64,000 nt of DNA, taken from positions 113,878,587-113,942,586 of the forward strand of contig OZ038382.1 in NCBI GenBank assembly GCA_964036045.1, given 5' to 3'. The number at the start of each line of letters is the position of its first letter. Position 1 is the stretch's first letter. A program made the translations under genes and the position numbers. The notes beneath the pieces are model-generated. The model did no database searches and was not told the DNA's origin. It worked only from the letters and a program-made list of their open reading frames with translations. Positions 47,298-59,400 of the stretch are shown here, piece after piece. Origin of the DNA: Eutreptiella sp. 'Long Island Sound 2002' (taxonomy: Eukaryota; Euglenozoa; Euglenophyceae; Eutreptiales; Eutreptiaceae).

Positions 47298-48459
47298 CAC
47301 CTCGCAGAGGTTGTTAGATCAAAGCCAGGCAGGCGTATATGTGGGGAAAACGCCACATTCCCCCCCTTTTCTGGCCTTTTTGGGCCTATTCGCGTACCCT
47401 ACCCCAAGGGGTTGAATTGTTAGTTTAACCCCTTGTAAAATCATTATTTTGTCCAATAAACACATCCCCCAATGAGTTTTTGGTCCGGACCCCCCCCCGA
47501 CCCCCCCCCCCCCACTTGAAACACACTTTTTTCAGGTTTTCAGGGAGGGGGGCGGGTGAGGGGGGGTTGGGGGCGGGGTCAAAAAAACGACCGCCCCCTT
47601 TTTTGGGTCGAAAATTAGGAATCTTTTGGTTTTTTTCGATTTTGAGGCGAAAAAGTTTTTCGGGGTCCCGACTCCATGGAGTTTGTATGGGGCGGAGTGG
47701 GACGAGCACTCATGCAGTTGATGCACTTTTCGGCCATTTTTGCTATGTTGGCGGTTTTGGCGACTTCGGTGACCCCGTTGTACCCACTGTGAGGGGTGCG
47801 AGTGGGGATGTTGTGACAGTATATGCCTACTAGGATACTTAAGGACATTTTTTGCAGTCTCTAGCCGTGCCGAGGGCCGGTCTATGCCGGTACCAAAGAC
47901 GCGAAATGACTGTTTCCACCAATAATGGGCTAGTGAATGGGTTGGTACACAACCTGCTTATGCATTTTTCCACCCTGAACAGCTCAAAATTCGAAGTTTT
48001 GGAAACTTATTCCTATGATATTGTGATCACCTAAACTGACCACCCAAGGTATGTAAAGCATATTTTAGGCCGTATTTACATGATTTGCACCCTATTTGGG
48101 TATTAGGTCTTGGGGGGGGGGGGGGGGCTCCTAGGGGATTGGTACACAAACTGCCCATGCGGTTTTTCACCCTAGGCAACTCAAAAATCGAAGTTTCTGA
48201 AACTGATTTTTGTGATATTGTCATCACCTAAAATGACCATCCAAAGTATGTAAAGCATGTTGCAGGCCGTATTTACGTGTTTTTCACCCTATTTGGGTAT
48301 GAGGGTATTAGCTTATGACCACACAATATGACCATCCAAGATATGTAAAGCATGTTTTAGCCCGTAGTTATGTAGTTTATACCCTATTTATACCCTATTT
48401 TGGGTGTGTGTTGCTTGGGATTGATTCTCTGCGAGGTCGACTTGCCGAAGGCAATAGAA
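47298..48459 (+). mobile_element. Helitron2/HINE-like element E6
   Basis: 5' CACCTCGCAGAGG after T 47297; 3' CTCTGCGAGGTCGAC, TTGCC-GAA-GGCAA, TAGAA at 48459. Head module plus about two and a half monomers, 1,162 bp. It joins E7 head to tail with one T. Confidence 0.7.
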
Positions 48460-48460
48460 T

Positions 48461-50509
48461 CACCTCGGAGAGGTTGTTAGATCAAAGCCAGGCAGGCGTA
48501 TATGGGGGAAATCGCCACATACCCCCCCATTTTGGCCTTTTCGGGCCTATTCGCGTACCCTAGCCCAAGGGGTTGAGTTGTTAGTTTAACCCCTTGTGAA
48601 ATCATTATTTAGTCCAATAAACGCATCCCCCAATAAGTTTTTGGTCCGGACCCCCCCACACACACCCCCACTTGAAACCCACTTTTTGGAGCCTTGAGGG
48701 GTGGGGGGCTTGGGGGGGGGGGTTCAAAACTGTCGAAAAAATGGACCCCCCCTTTTTTGGGTGGAAAATCATGAATCTGTTGGTTTTTTTTCGATTTTGA
48801 GGCGAAAAAGCGTTTCTTGGTCCCGACTCCATGGGGTTTGTATGGTGTGGAGTAGGACGAGCGCTTATGCGGCTAATGACCTTTTGAGCCATTTTTGCTA
48901 TCTTTGGGGGTTTTGGCGACCTCCGTGACCCCGTGGTACCCACTCTGAGGGGTGCGAGTGGGGATGTTGTGACAGCATATGCTGACTCGGACAAAGAAGG
49001 ACATTCTTTGCAGTCTCTAGCCGTGCCGAGGGCCGGTCAATGCCGGTACCAAAGACGCGAAATGTTTCCACCAATAATGGGCGAATGGGTTGGTTCACAA
49101 CCTGCAGTTTTTCACCCTGGACACCTCAAAAAGCCAAGTTTTGGGAACATATTCCCATGATATTGTGATCACCTAAAATGTCCATCCAAAGTATGTAAAG
49201 CATATTTTAGGCCGTAATTACGTGTTTTTCACCCTATTTGGGTAGTAGGTCTCAGGGGGGTGGGGGCTCCCAAGGGATTGGTACACAACCTGCTTATGCA
49301 GTTTTCACCGTGGCCAGCTCAAAATCGAAGTTTTCGAAACTTGTTTTTATGATATATTTACCACACAATATGACCATCCAAGATATGTAAAGCATGTTTT
49401 AGGCCGTATGCACATGATCTTCATCCTATTTGGGTATTAGGTCTTAGGGGGTTTGGAGCCTCCCAAGGGATTGGTTCACAAACTGCTAATGCAGTTTTTC
49501 ACCCTGGAAAGCTCAAAAATCGAAGTTTTCGAAACTTATTTCTTTATACATTTCGACCACACAATATGACCATCCAAGGTATGTAAAGCATGTTTTAGGC
49601 CGTATTTACATGTTTTTCACGCTATTTGGGTATTAGGTGTTAGGGGGGGTGGGGGCTCCCAAGGGATTGGTACACAACCTGCTTATGCAGTTTTCACCGT
49701 GGCCAGCTCAAAATCGAAGTTTTCGAAACTTGTTTTTATGATATTTTGACCACACAATATGACCATTCAAGATATGTAAAGCATGTTTTAGGCCGTATGC
49801 ACATGATCTTCATCCTATTTGGGTATTAGGTCTTAGGGGGTTTGGAGCCTCCCAAGGGATTGGTTCACAAACTGCTAATGCAGTTTTTCACCCTGGAAAG
49901 CTCAAAAATCGAAGTTTTCGAAACTTATTTCTTTATACATTTCGACCACACAATATGACCATCCAAGGTATGTAAAGCATGTTTTAGGCCGTATTTACAT
50001 GTTTTTCACGCTATTTGGGTATTAGGTGTTAGGGGGGGTGGGGGCTCCCAAGGGATTGGTACACAACCTGCTTATGCAGTTTTCACCGTGGCCAGCTCAA
50101 AATCGAAGTTTTCGAAACTTGTTTTTATGATATTTTGACCACACAATATGACCATTCAAGATATGTAAAGCATGTTTTAGGCCGTATGCACATGATCTTC
50201 ATCCTATTTGGGTATTAGGTCTTAGGGGGGTTGGGGCCTCCCGAGGGATTGGTTCACAACCTGCTTATGCAGTTTTTCACCCTGGAAAGCTCAAAAATCG
50301 GAGTTTTCGAAACTTATTTTTTTATATATTCCGACCACACAATATGACCATCCAAGGTATGTAAAGCATGTTTTAGGCCGTATTTACATGATTTTCACGC
50401 TATTTGGGTATTAGGTTTTAGGGGGGGTGGGGGCTCCCAAGGGATTGGTACACAACCTGCTTATGCAGTTTTTCACCCTCAGCAGCTCAAAAAGCGAAGT
50501 TTTTGAAAA
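48461..50509 (+). mobile_element. Helitron2/HINE-like element E7, expanded monomers, 3' end missing
   Basis: 5' CACCTCGGAGAGG at 48461. The monomers include pairs of near-identical ~380-bp dimers (for example 49280-49650, 49660-50030 and 50040-50400), showing recent local amplification. It stops at a reverse-oriented 3' terminus. Confidence 0.6.
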
Positions 50510-50550
50510 TTCTATTGCCTTCGGCAAGTCAACCTCGCAGAGAATCTACG
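50510..50550 (-). mobile_element. isolated Helitron2/HINE-like 3' terminus, reverse orientation
   Basis: On the minus strand: CTCTGCGAGGTTGAC, TTGCC-GAA-GGCAA, TAGAA ending at 50510. It is followed on the right by unrelated unique DNA instead of an element body. Confidence 0.6.
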
Positions 50551-51003
50551 GTTAAGTGATGAGTCGTTGATGGGGATCTCGTATGACAATGAAATAGCCC
50601 AAATTCATACAACCTTGCCTTGTTTTATTATGAGCATCCATTGGTCCCATTCCAATTAGGGTTGTAAAATGACGCTAAATTAGCCAAAGCAAAACGTACT
50701 TGCAAAACCAAGGATACAGGGGTTGAGTGGCGGTTTTTCCGACGTACCCTGGAGGCCCCGCCTTGCCGTCGTTCCTGACTTGCGGGGGCCGAATTGCCGG
50801 ACTTTTAATTTTCGCTTTGATTTGGAAAGCCCCGGAGTGTCCTCGCCAGTAGCCCTACCCATCTCCGGAAGCGGCAGGCAGGTAGGTAGCTAATGGGTGT
50901 ATTTGGTTGCGGCGTTGTTGTATAGAGGATTACAAGCACACGACTAACAGGACGTGACATGATCAAAAATCCCCAAAGCGTCGGTATTGCTTGTATGTAG
51001 AAT
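50551..51003. other. island of unique sequence
   Basis: Not repetitive. A minus-strand frame of 60 aa (50862-50680, basic: LSKSKRKLKVRQFGPRKSG) ends near a possible CAA/GTACGT donor, so it could be an exon. I cannot assign it. Confidence 0.35.
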
Positions 51004-53418
51004 CACTTCAGAGAGGTTGTTAGATCAAAGCCAAGCAGGCGTATATATGGGAAAAACGCCACATACCCCCCCATTTTGGCCTTTTTGGGCCTATTCGCGT
51101 ACCCTACCCCAAGGGGTTGAATTGTTAGTTTAACCCCTTGTAAAATCATTATTTTGTCCAATAAACGCATCCCCCAATGAGTTTTTCGTCCGGACCCCCC
51201 CAGACCCCCCCACTTGAAACCCACTTTTTTGAGGTTTTGAGGGAGGTGTGGGGGGGGCACGGGGTGGGGGGGGGGTTCAAAAAATGTCCAAAAAAATGAC
51301 CCCCCCTTTTTTTTGGGTCAAAAATCATGAATCTTTTGGTTTTTTTCCATTCTGAGCCGAAAAAGTGTTTCCGGGTCCCGACTCTATGGAGTCTGTATGG
51401 GGCGGAGTGGGACGAGCGCTAATCCAGTTGATGCACTTTTCGGCCATTTTTGCTATGTTGGCGGTTTTGGCAACCTCAGTGACCCCGTGCTACCCACTCT
51501 GGGGGATGTGCGTGGGGATATTGTGACAGTATATGCCTACTAGGATACCGAAGGACGGTTTTTGCAGTCTCTAGCCTTGCCTAGGGCCGTTCACAACCCC
51601 TGCCAAAGACGCGAATTTTTGGTTTCCACCAATAATGGCCGAGTGAATGGGCCGGTACACAACCTGCTTATGCAGTTCTTCACCCCGGGCAGCTCATAAA
51701 TCGAATTTTTCGAAACTTGTTTTTTTGATGTTGTGACCACCCAAAATGACCATCCAAGGTATGTAAACCATGTTTTAGCCTGTATTTGCGTGTTTTTCAT
51801 CGTATTTGGGTATTAGGTCCGGGGGGGGGGGTCTCCCAAGGGATTGGTACGCAACCTGCCCATGCAGTTTTTCACCCTGGGTAGCTCAAAAATCGAAGTT
51901 TTTGAAACTTGTTTTTTTTGATATTGTGACCACCTAAAATGACCATCCAAGGTATGTAAAGCATGTTTTAGGCCGTATTTACATGTTTTTCACCCTATTT
52001 GGGTATTGGCCGCACGGGGGGGGGGGGGGGGGGGCAAGGGATTGGTACACAGCCTGCTTATGCAGTTTTTCACCCCGGGCAGCTCAAAAATCAAAGTTTT
52101 CAAAACTGGTTTTTTTGATATTCTGATCACCTAAACTGACCATCCAAGGTATGTAAAGCACGTTTTAGGCCGTATTTACGTATATTTCACCCTATTTGGG
52201 TATTAGGTCTCGGGGGGGGGGGGGGGTGTCTCCCAATTGGTACACAACTTGCAGTTTTTCACCCTGGGCAGCTCAAAAATCGAAGTTTTCAAAAATGGCT
52301 TTTATTATATTTTGATCACCTAAAATGACCATCCAAGGTAAGTAAAGCATGTTTTAGCCTGTCTTTGCGTGTTTTTCATCTTATTTTGGTATTAGGTCTG
52401 GGGGGTTGGGGGGCTCCCAAGGGATTGGTACACAACCTGCTGTTCCCTTTTTTCACCCTGGGCAGCTGAAAAGTTGAAGTTTTCGAAACTTGTTTGTTTG
52501 ATATCGTCACCACTTAAAATGACCATCCAAGGTATTTAAAGCACGTTTTAGGCCGTATTTACATGTTTTTCACCCTATTTGGGTATTGGCCGCACGGGGG
52601 GGGGGGTCTCCGAAGGGATTGGTACACAACCTGCTTATGTAGTTTTTCACCCCGGGCAGCTCAAAAAGCGAAGTTTTGAAAACTGGTTTTTATGATATTG
52701 TGATCACCTAAAATGACCATCCAAGGTACGTAAAGCATATTTTAGGCCGTATTTACGTATATCTCACCCTATTTGTGTATTAGGTCCCGGGGGGGGTGTC
52801 TCCCAAGGGATTGGTCCACAACCTGCTAATGCAGTTTTTCACCCTGGGCAGCTCAAAAATCGAAGTTTTCAACACTCGTTTTTATGATATTGTGATCACC
52901 TAAAATGACCATCCAAGGTATATGAAGCATGTTTTAGGCCGTATTTGCGTGTTTTTCATCCTATTTGGGTATTAGGTCCGGGGGGGGGGGGGGGGCTCCC
53001 AAGGAATTGGTACACAACCTTCTTATGCAATTTTCCACCCTGGACAGCTCAAAAATCGAAGTTTTGGAAACTTGTTTTTTTTGATATTGTCACCACCTAA
53101 AATGACCATCCAAGGACTGTAAAGCATGTTTTAGGCCGTATTTACATGTTTTTACCCTATTTGGGTATTGGCCGCACGGGGGGGGGGGGGGGTCTCCCAA
53201 GGGATTGGTACACAACCTGCTGATGCAGTTTTTCACTTTGGGCAGCTCAAAAATCGAAGTTTTCTAAACTTGTTTTTTTGATATTGTCACCACTTTAGAT
53301 GACCATCCAAGGTATGTAAACCATTTTTTAGGCCACAGTTATGTAGTTTTTACCCTATTTAGGGTGTGTGTGGCTTGGGGTAGAATCTCTACGAGGTGGA
53401 CTTGCCGAAGGCATAGAA
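51004..53418 (+). mobile_element. Helitron2/HINE-like element E8, longest copy with both ends
   Basis: 5' CACTTCAGAGAGG after T 51003; 3' CTCTACGAGGTGGAC, hairpin TTGCC-GAA-GGCA, TAGAA at 53418, followed by T. It is 2,415 bp with about eight monomers. Several monomers alternate between two types, one with GGCCGCACGGGGG and one with AGGTCCGGGGG, so a two-monomer period is visible. Confidence 0.65.
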
Positions 53419-53439
53419 TTTGTTCAAGAGGTCAAGAAA

Positions 53440-54445
53440 CCGACTACCATGACTAGACATGATCCAAAATCCCCACATCGCCGGATCTTGGTTGATGGTG
53501 GAGGTGGTCGCCAAAATCCGATTAACAGGACTAGACATTGTCCCAAATCCCCACAACGGAGGTCCAAGCTGGTTCACGCAACGAAGATCCAAGCTGGTTC
53601 ACACAATGGAGATCCAAGCTGGCTCACACAATGGAGATCCAAGCTGGTTCACACAACGGAGATCCAAGCTAGTTCACACAACGGAGATCCAAGCTGGTCC
53701 ACACAACACAGATCCAAGCCGGTCCACACAATGGAGATCCAAGCTGGTCCACACAATGGAGATCAAGCTGGTTTACAGAAAAGAGATCCAAGCTGGTTCA
53801 CACAATGGAGATCCAGGCGGGTTCACACAATGGAGATCCAAGCTAGTTCACACAACGGAGACCAAGCTGGTTCACACAACGGAGATCCCAGATGGTTCAC
53901 ACAATGGAGGTCGAAGCTGGTTCACACCATGGAGATCCAAGCTTGTTCCCACAACGGAGATCCAAACTGGTTCCCAAAACACATTACACTATGGAGATCC
54001 AAGGCGGTTGACACAACGAGATCCCAACCGGTTCCCACAATGCGTAAGTGCCCCTGGTGGGTGACCTAAGACCCCACCCACCCTATATTCAGAGAGGTGC
54101 CCGGCCATTGCCTGGAGGATCCACAATGGAGATCCAAGCTCGCGTTCCCACAACGGAGATCCAAACTGGTTCCCAAAACACATTACGCAATGGACATCCA
54201 AGCTGGTTCCCACAACGGAGATCCAAAGTGGTTCCCAAAACACATTACACAATGGAGATCCAAGGCGCTTCACACAACGGAGATCCAAGCCGGTTCCCAC
54301 AATGCGTAAGTGCCCTAGGTGGGTGACCTAAGACCCCACCCACCCCTATATGCAGAGAGGTGCCCGGCCATTGCCTGGAGGGTCCACAATGGAGATCCAA
54401 GCTGGTTCACACCACGGAGATCCAAGCTGGTTCACACAACAGAGT
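53440..54445 (+). repeat. 25-bp minisatellite GATCCAAGCTGGTTCACACAACGGA
   Basis: About 30 units, many slightly altered (GGTCCACACAATGGA, GGTTCCCACAACGGA). A longer insert (GTAAGTGCCC...GGTGGGTGACCTAAGACCCC) occurs at 54045 and 54306, giving a ~260-bp higher period. Because 25 is not a multiple of three and units lack stops, long frames are open here without being genes. Confidence 0.9.
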
Positions 54446-54628
54446 ACTGGGCAGCTCAAAAAGCTAAGTTTTTGAAACTTGTTTTTATGATATTGTGATC
54501 ACCTAAAATGACCATCCAAGATATGTAAAGCATGTTTTGGCCATACTTATGTAGTTTATACCCTATTTTGGGTGTGTGTTGCTTGGGATAGATTCTAGAT
54601 AGAGGTGGACTTGCGGAAGGCAATAGAA
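54446..54628 (+). mobile_element. Helitron2/HINE-like 3' end remnant
   Basis: One partial monomer followed by a worn terminus (AGAGGTGGAC, TTGCG-GAA-GGCAA, TAGAA at 54628). It joins E9 with a single T. Confidence 0.6.
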
Positions 54629-54629
54629 T

Positions 54630-55509
54630 CACCTCGCAGAGGTTGTTAGATCAAAGCTAGGCAGGCGTATATGGGGGAAAACGCGACATACCCCCCGCTT
54701 TTGGCCTTTTTGGGCCTATTCGCGTACCCTACCCCAAGGGGTTGAATTGTTAGTTTAACCCCTTGTAAAATCATTATTTTGTCCAATAAACGCATCCCTC
54801 AATGAGTTTTTGGTCTTGACCCCCGAGACCCCCCCCCACTTGAAACCCACTTTTTTGAGGTTTTGAGGGAGGTGTGGGGGGGGGGGTGGGGGGGGGGTTC
54901 AAAAACGTCGAAAAAATGACCCCCCCTTTTTTTGGGTCGAAAATCATGAATCTTTTGGTTTTTTTTCATTTTGAGCCGAAAAAGTGTCTCCGGGTCCCGA
55001 CTCCATGGAGTCTGTATGGGGCGGAGTGGGACGAGCGTTCATGCAGCTTATGCACTTTTCAGCCATTTCGGCTACGGTTTCGGCGACCTCGGTGACCCCG
55101 TGGTACCCACTCAGAGGGGTGTGAGTGGGGATATTGTGACAGTACATGCCTACTAGGACACGGAAAGGCATTTTTTGCACTCTCTAGCCTTGCTGAGAAC
55201 TTGTCACAACCCGTACCAAAGACGCGAAATGGCTGTTTCCACCAATAATGGCCTACTGAATGGGCCGGCCCACAACCTGCTTTTGCAATTTTTCACCCTT
55301 GGCAGCTCAAAAATCAAAGTTTTCGAAACTTTTTTTTTTGATATTGTGATCACCCGGAATGACCATCCAAGAAATGTAAAGCACGTTTTAGGCCGTATTT
55401 ATGTTTTTTTAACCCTATTGGGATATTAGGTCAAGCGGGGGGGTCTCCCAAGGAATTGGGACACAACCTGCTTGTGTAGTTTTCCCTCTGGACAGTTCAC
55501 AAATGGAAG
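54630..55509 (+). mobile_element. Helitron2/HINE-like element E9, 3' end missing
   Basis: 5' CACCTCGCAGAGG at 54630. Head module and about one and a half monomers, cut off at 55509 in the GAAGT part of a monomer by the start of E10. Confidence 0.6.
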
Positions 55510-55510
55510 T

Positions 55511-55642
55511 CACCTCGGAGAGGTTGTTAGATCAAATCCATGCAGGCGTATATAGGCGAAAACGACACATACCCCCCCCAAATGGGCCTTTTTAGCCTAT
55601 TCGCGTACCCTACCCCAGGGGTTTAATTGTTAATTTTAACCC
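55511..55642 (+). mobile_element. Helitron2/HINE-like element E10, start only
   Basis: 5' CACCTCGGAGAGG after T 55510; the head module runs into the assembly gap. Confidence 0.6.
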
Positions 55643-55842
55643 NNNNNNNNNNNNNNNNNNNNNNNNNNNNNNNNNNNNNNNNNNNNNNNNNNNNNNNNNN
55701 NNNNNNNNNNNNNNNNNNNNNNNNNNNNNNNNNNNNNNNNNNNNNNNNNNNNNNNNNNNNNNNNNNNNNNNNNNNNNNNNNNNNNNNNNNNNNNNNNNNN
55801 NNNNNNNNNNNNNNNNNNNNNNNNNNNNNNNNNNNNNNNNNN
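55643..55842. other. assembly gap (200 N)
   Basis: A round 200-base block of N between two repeat arrays, probably a placeholder of unknown true size. Confidence 0.99.
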
Positions 55843-56485
55843 CTCCCGCATCAATTTCATAGCCTCCTCCCATCAATTTCATAGCCCCCCCCCCCTATCA
55901 ATTTCATAGCCCCCCCCCATCAATTTCATATGCCCCCTCATCAATTTCATAGCCCCCCCCCCTATCAATTTCATAGCCCCCCCCCCCTTGTCAATTTCAT
56001 AGCCCCCCCCCCGTCAATTTCATAGCCCCCCCCATCAATTTCATAGCCCTACCCCCCATCAATTTCGCAGTCCTACCCCTCATCAATTTCATAGCCCCAC
56101 CCCGAGCAATTTCTTAGGTCCCCCCCCATTCAATTTCATCGCCCCCCCCCCCCATCGATTTCATAGCCCCCTGCCCTATCAATTTTATAAACCCCCCTTT
56201 ATCAAATTCATAGCCCCTCCACCATCAATTTCATAGCCCCGCCCCCATCCATTTCATAGCCCCCCCCATCAATTTGATATGCCCCCCTATCAATTTCATA
56301 GCCCCCCCCCCATCCAATACATAGCCCCCCCCCATTAATTTCATAGCCCCCCCCCATCAATTTCATAGCCCCAGCCCCATGAATTTCATAGGTTCCCCCC
56401 ATTCAATTTCATAGCCCCCCCCCAAATCGATTTCATACCCCCCTACCCTTGATTTCATAGCCCCCCCCCCATTGATTCATAGAGG
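55843..56485 (+). repeat. ~23-bp tandem repeat ATCAATTTCATAGCCCCCCCC
   Basis: About 27 units differing mainly in the length of the C-run (3-11). Confidence 0.95.
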
Positions 56486-59400
56486 GGTGTATACCCCTGT
56501 TAGGAATTGGCGCGTGGGCACGCACTGATTCCTAGAGGGGTCTTATTTGGGGGGTCTAGACCCCCCAAATAATTGACGCACGGGCATGCGTGAATTATTT
56601 GGGGGGTCTACACCCCCCAGATAACTGACGCATGGGCATGCGTCAAATATTTGACGGACATACATCCGTCAAATATTCCGGGGCTGTAGACGCCCCAAAT
56701 ATTTGACCGATGTATGTCCCTCAAATATTTCGGGGCTGTAGACCCCCCAAATATTTGACGGACATGCATCCGTCAAATATTTTGCGGGTCTACACCCCCC
56801 CGATAACTGACGTATGGGCATGCGTCAAATATTTGACGGACATACATCCGTCAAATATTTTGGGGCTGTAGACGCCCCAAATATTTGACCGATGTATGTC
56901 CCTCAAATATTTTGGGGGTGTAGACCCCCCAAATATTTGACGGACATGCATCCGTCAAATATTTTGCGGGTCTACACCCCCCAGATAACTGACGTATGGG
57001 CATGCGTCAAATATTTGACGGACATACATCCGTCAAATATTTTGGGGGTGTAGACCCCCCAAAATATTTGACGGATGTATGTCCGTCAAATATTTAGGGG
57101 GTGTAGACCCCGCAAATATTTGACGGATGTATGTCCGTCAAATATTTAGGGGGTCTACACCCCCAAAATATTTGACGGATGTATGTCCGTCAAATGTTCC
57201 GGGGGTCTACACCCCCTAGATAACTGACGCATGGGCATGCGTCAAATTTTTGACGGACATACATCCGTCAAATATTTTGGGGATGTAGACCCCCCAAATA
57301 TTTGACGGATGCCTGTCCGTCAAATTTTTTTGGGGGTGTAGACCCCCCAAAAACTGACGCATGGGCATGCGTCAAAGATTTGACGGACATGCATCCGTCA
57401 AATATTTCGGGGGTGTAGACCCCCCAAATATTTGACGGATGTATGTCCGTCAAATATTTTGGGGCTGTAGGCCCCCCAGACAACTGACGCATGGGCATGC
57501 GTCAAATATTTGACGGACATGCATCGGTCAAATATTTCGGGGGTGTAGACCCCCCAAATATTTGACTGATGTATGTCCGTCAAATCTTTTGGGGCCGTAG
57601 ACCCCCCAAATATTTGACGGATGCCTGTCCGTCAAATTTTTTGGGGGTGTAGACCCCCCAGATAACTGACGCATGGGCATGCGTCAAATATTTGACGGAC
57701 ATACATCCGTCAAATATTTCGGGGCGGTAGACCCCCCAAATATTTGACGGATGTATGTCCGTCAAATATTTTGGGGGTGTAGATCCCCCAGACAACTGCC
57801 GCATGGGCATGCGTCAAATATTTGACGGACATGCATCCGTCAAATATTTCCAGGGTGTAGACCCCCCAAATATTTGACGGATGTATGTCCGTCAAATATT
57901 TTGGGGCTGTAGACCCCCCAGACAACTCACGCATGGGCATGCGTCAAATGTTTGACGGACATGCATCCGTCAAATTTTTCGGGGGTGTAGACCCCCCAAA
58001 TATTTGACGGATGTATGTCCGTCAAATACTTTGGGGGTGTAGACCCCCCAAATATTTGACCGACATGCATCGGTCAAATATTTTGGGGGGGTAGACCCCC
58101 AAGATAACTGACGCATGGGCATGCGTCAAATATTTGACGGATGTATGTCCGTCAAATATTTAGGGGGTGTAGACCCCCCAAATATTTCACCGATGTATGT
58201 CCGTCAAACATTTTTGGGGTTTAGAACCCCCAAATATTCGACGGACAGGCATCCGTCAAAGATTTAGGGGGTGTAGGCCCCCCAAATATTTGACGGATGC
58301 ATGTCCGTCAAATGTTTGACACATGCCCATGCGTCTGTTATCTGAGGTGTCTACACTCCCAAAATATTTGACGGACATACATCCGTCAAATATTTGACGG
58401 ATGTATGTCCGTCAAATATTTCGGGGGTCTACACCCCCCAGATAACTGACGCATGGGCATGCGTCAAAGATTTGACGGACATGCATCCGTCAAATATTTC
58501 GGGGGTGTAGCCCCCCCAAATATTTGACGGATGTATGTCCGTCAAGTATTTTGGGGGTGTAGACCCCCCAGATAACTGACGCATGGGCATGCGTCAAAGA
58601 TTTGACGGACATGCATCCGTCAAATATTTCGGGGGTGTAGACCCCCCCAAATATTTGACGGATGTATGTCCGTCAAATATTTTGGGGGTGTAGGCCCCCC
58701 AGACAACTGACGCATGGGCATGCGTCAAATATTTGACGGACATGCATCGGTCAAATATTTCGGGGGTGTAGACCCCCCAAATATTTGACTGATGTATGTC
58801 CGTCAAATGTTTTGGGGCCGTAGACCCCCCAAATATTTGACGGATGCCTGTCCGTCAAATTTTTTGGGGGTGTAGACCCCCCAGATAACTGACGCATGGG
58901 CATGCGTCAAATATTTGACGGACATACATCCGTCAAATATTTCGGGGCGGTAGACCCCCCAAATATTTGACGGATGTATGTCCGTCAAATATTTTGGGGG
59001 TGTAGATCCCCCAAACAACTGCCGCATGGGCATGCGTCAAATATTTGACGGACATGCATCCGTCAAATATTTCCAGGGTGTAGACCCCCCAAATATTTGA
59101 CGGATTTATGTCCGTCAAATACTTTGGGGGTGTAGACCCCCCAAATATTTGACTGACATGCATCGGTCAAATATTTTGGGGGGGTAGACCCCCAAGATAA
59201 CTGACGCATGGGCATGCGTCAAATATTTGACGGATGTATGTCCGTCAAATATTTCGGGGGTGTAGACCCCCCAAATATTTGACTGATGTATGTCCGTCAA
59301 ATGTTTTGGGGCCGTAGACCCCCCAAATATTTGACGGATGCCTGTCCGTCAAATTTTTTGGGGGTGTAGACCCCCCAGATAACTGACGCATGGGCATGCG

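Noticed and set aside
53368-54069. 233-aa repeat protein
   Set aside because: Encoded by a 25-bp minisatellite whose unit is not a multiple of three; reading is open in more than one frame.
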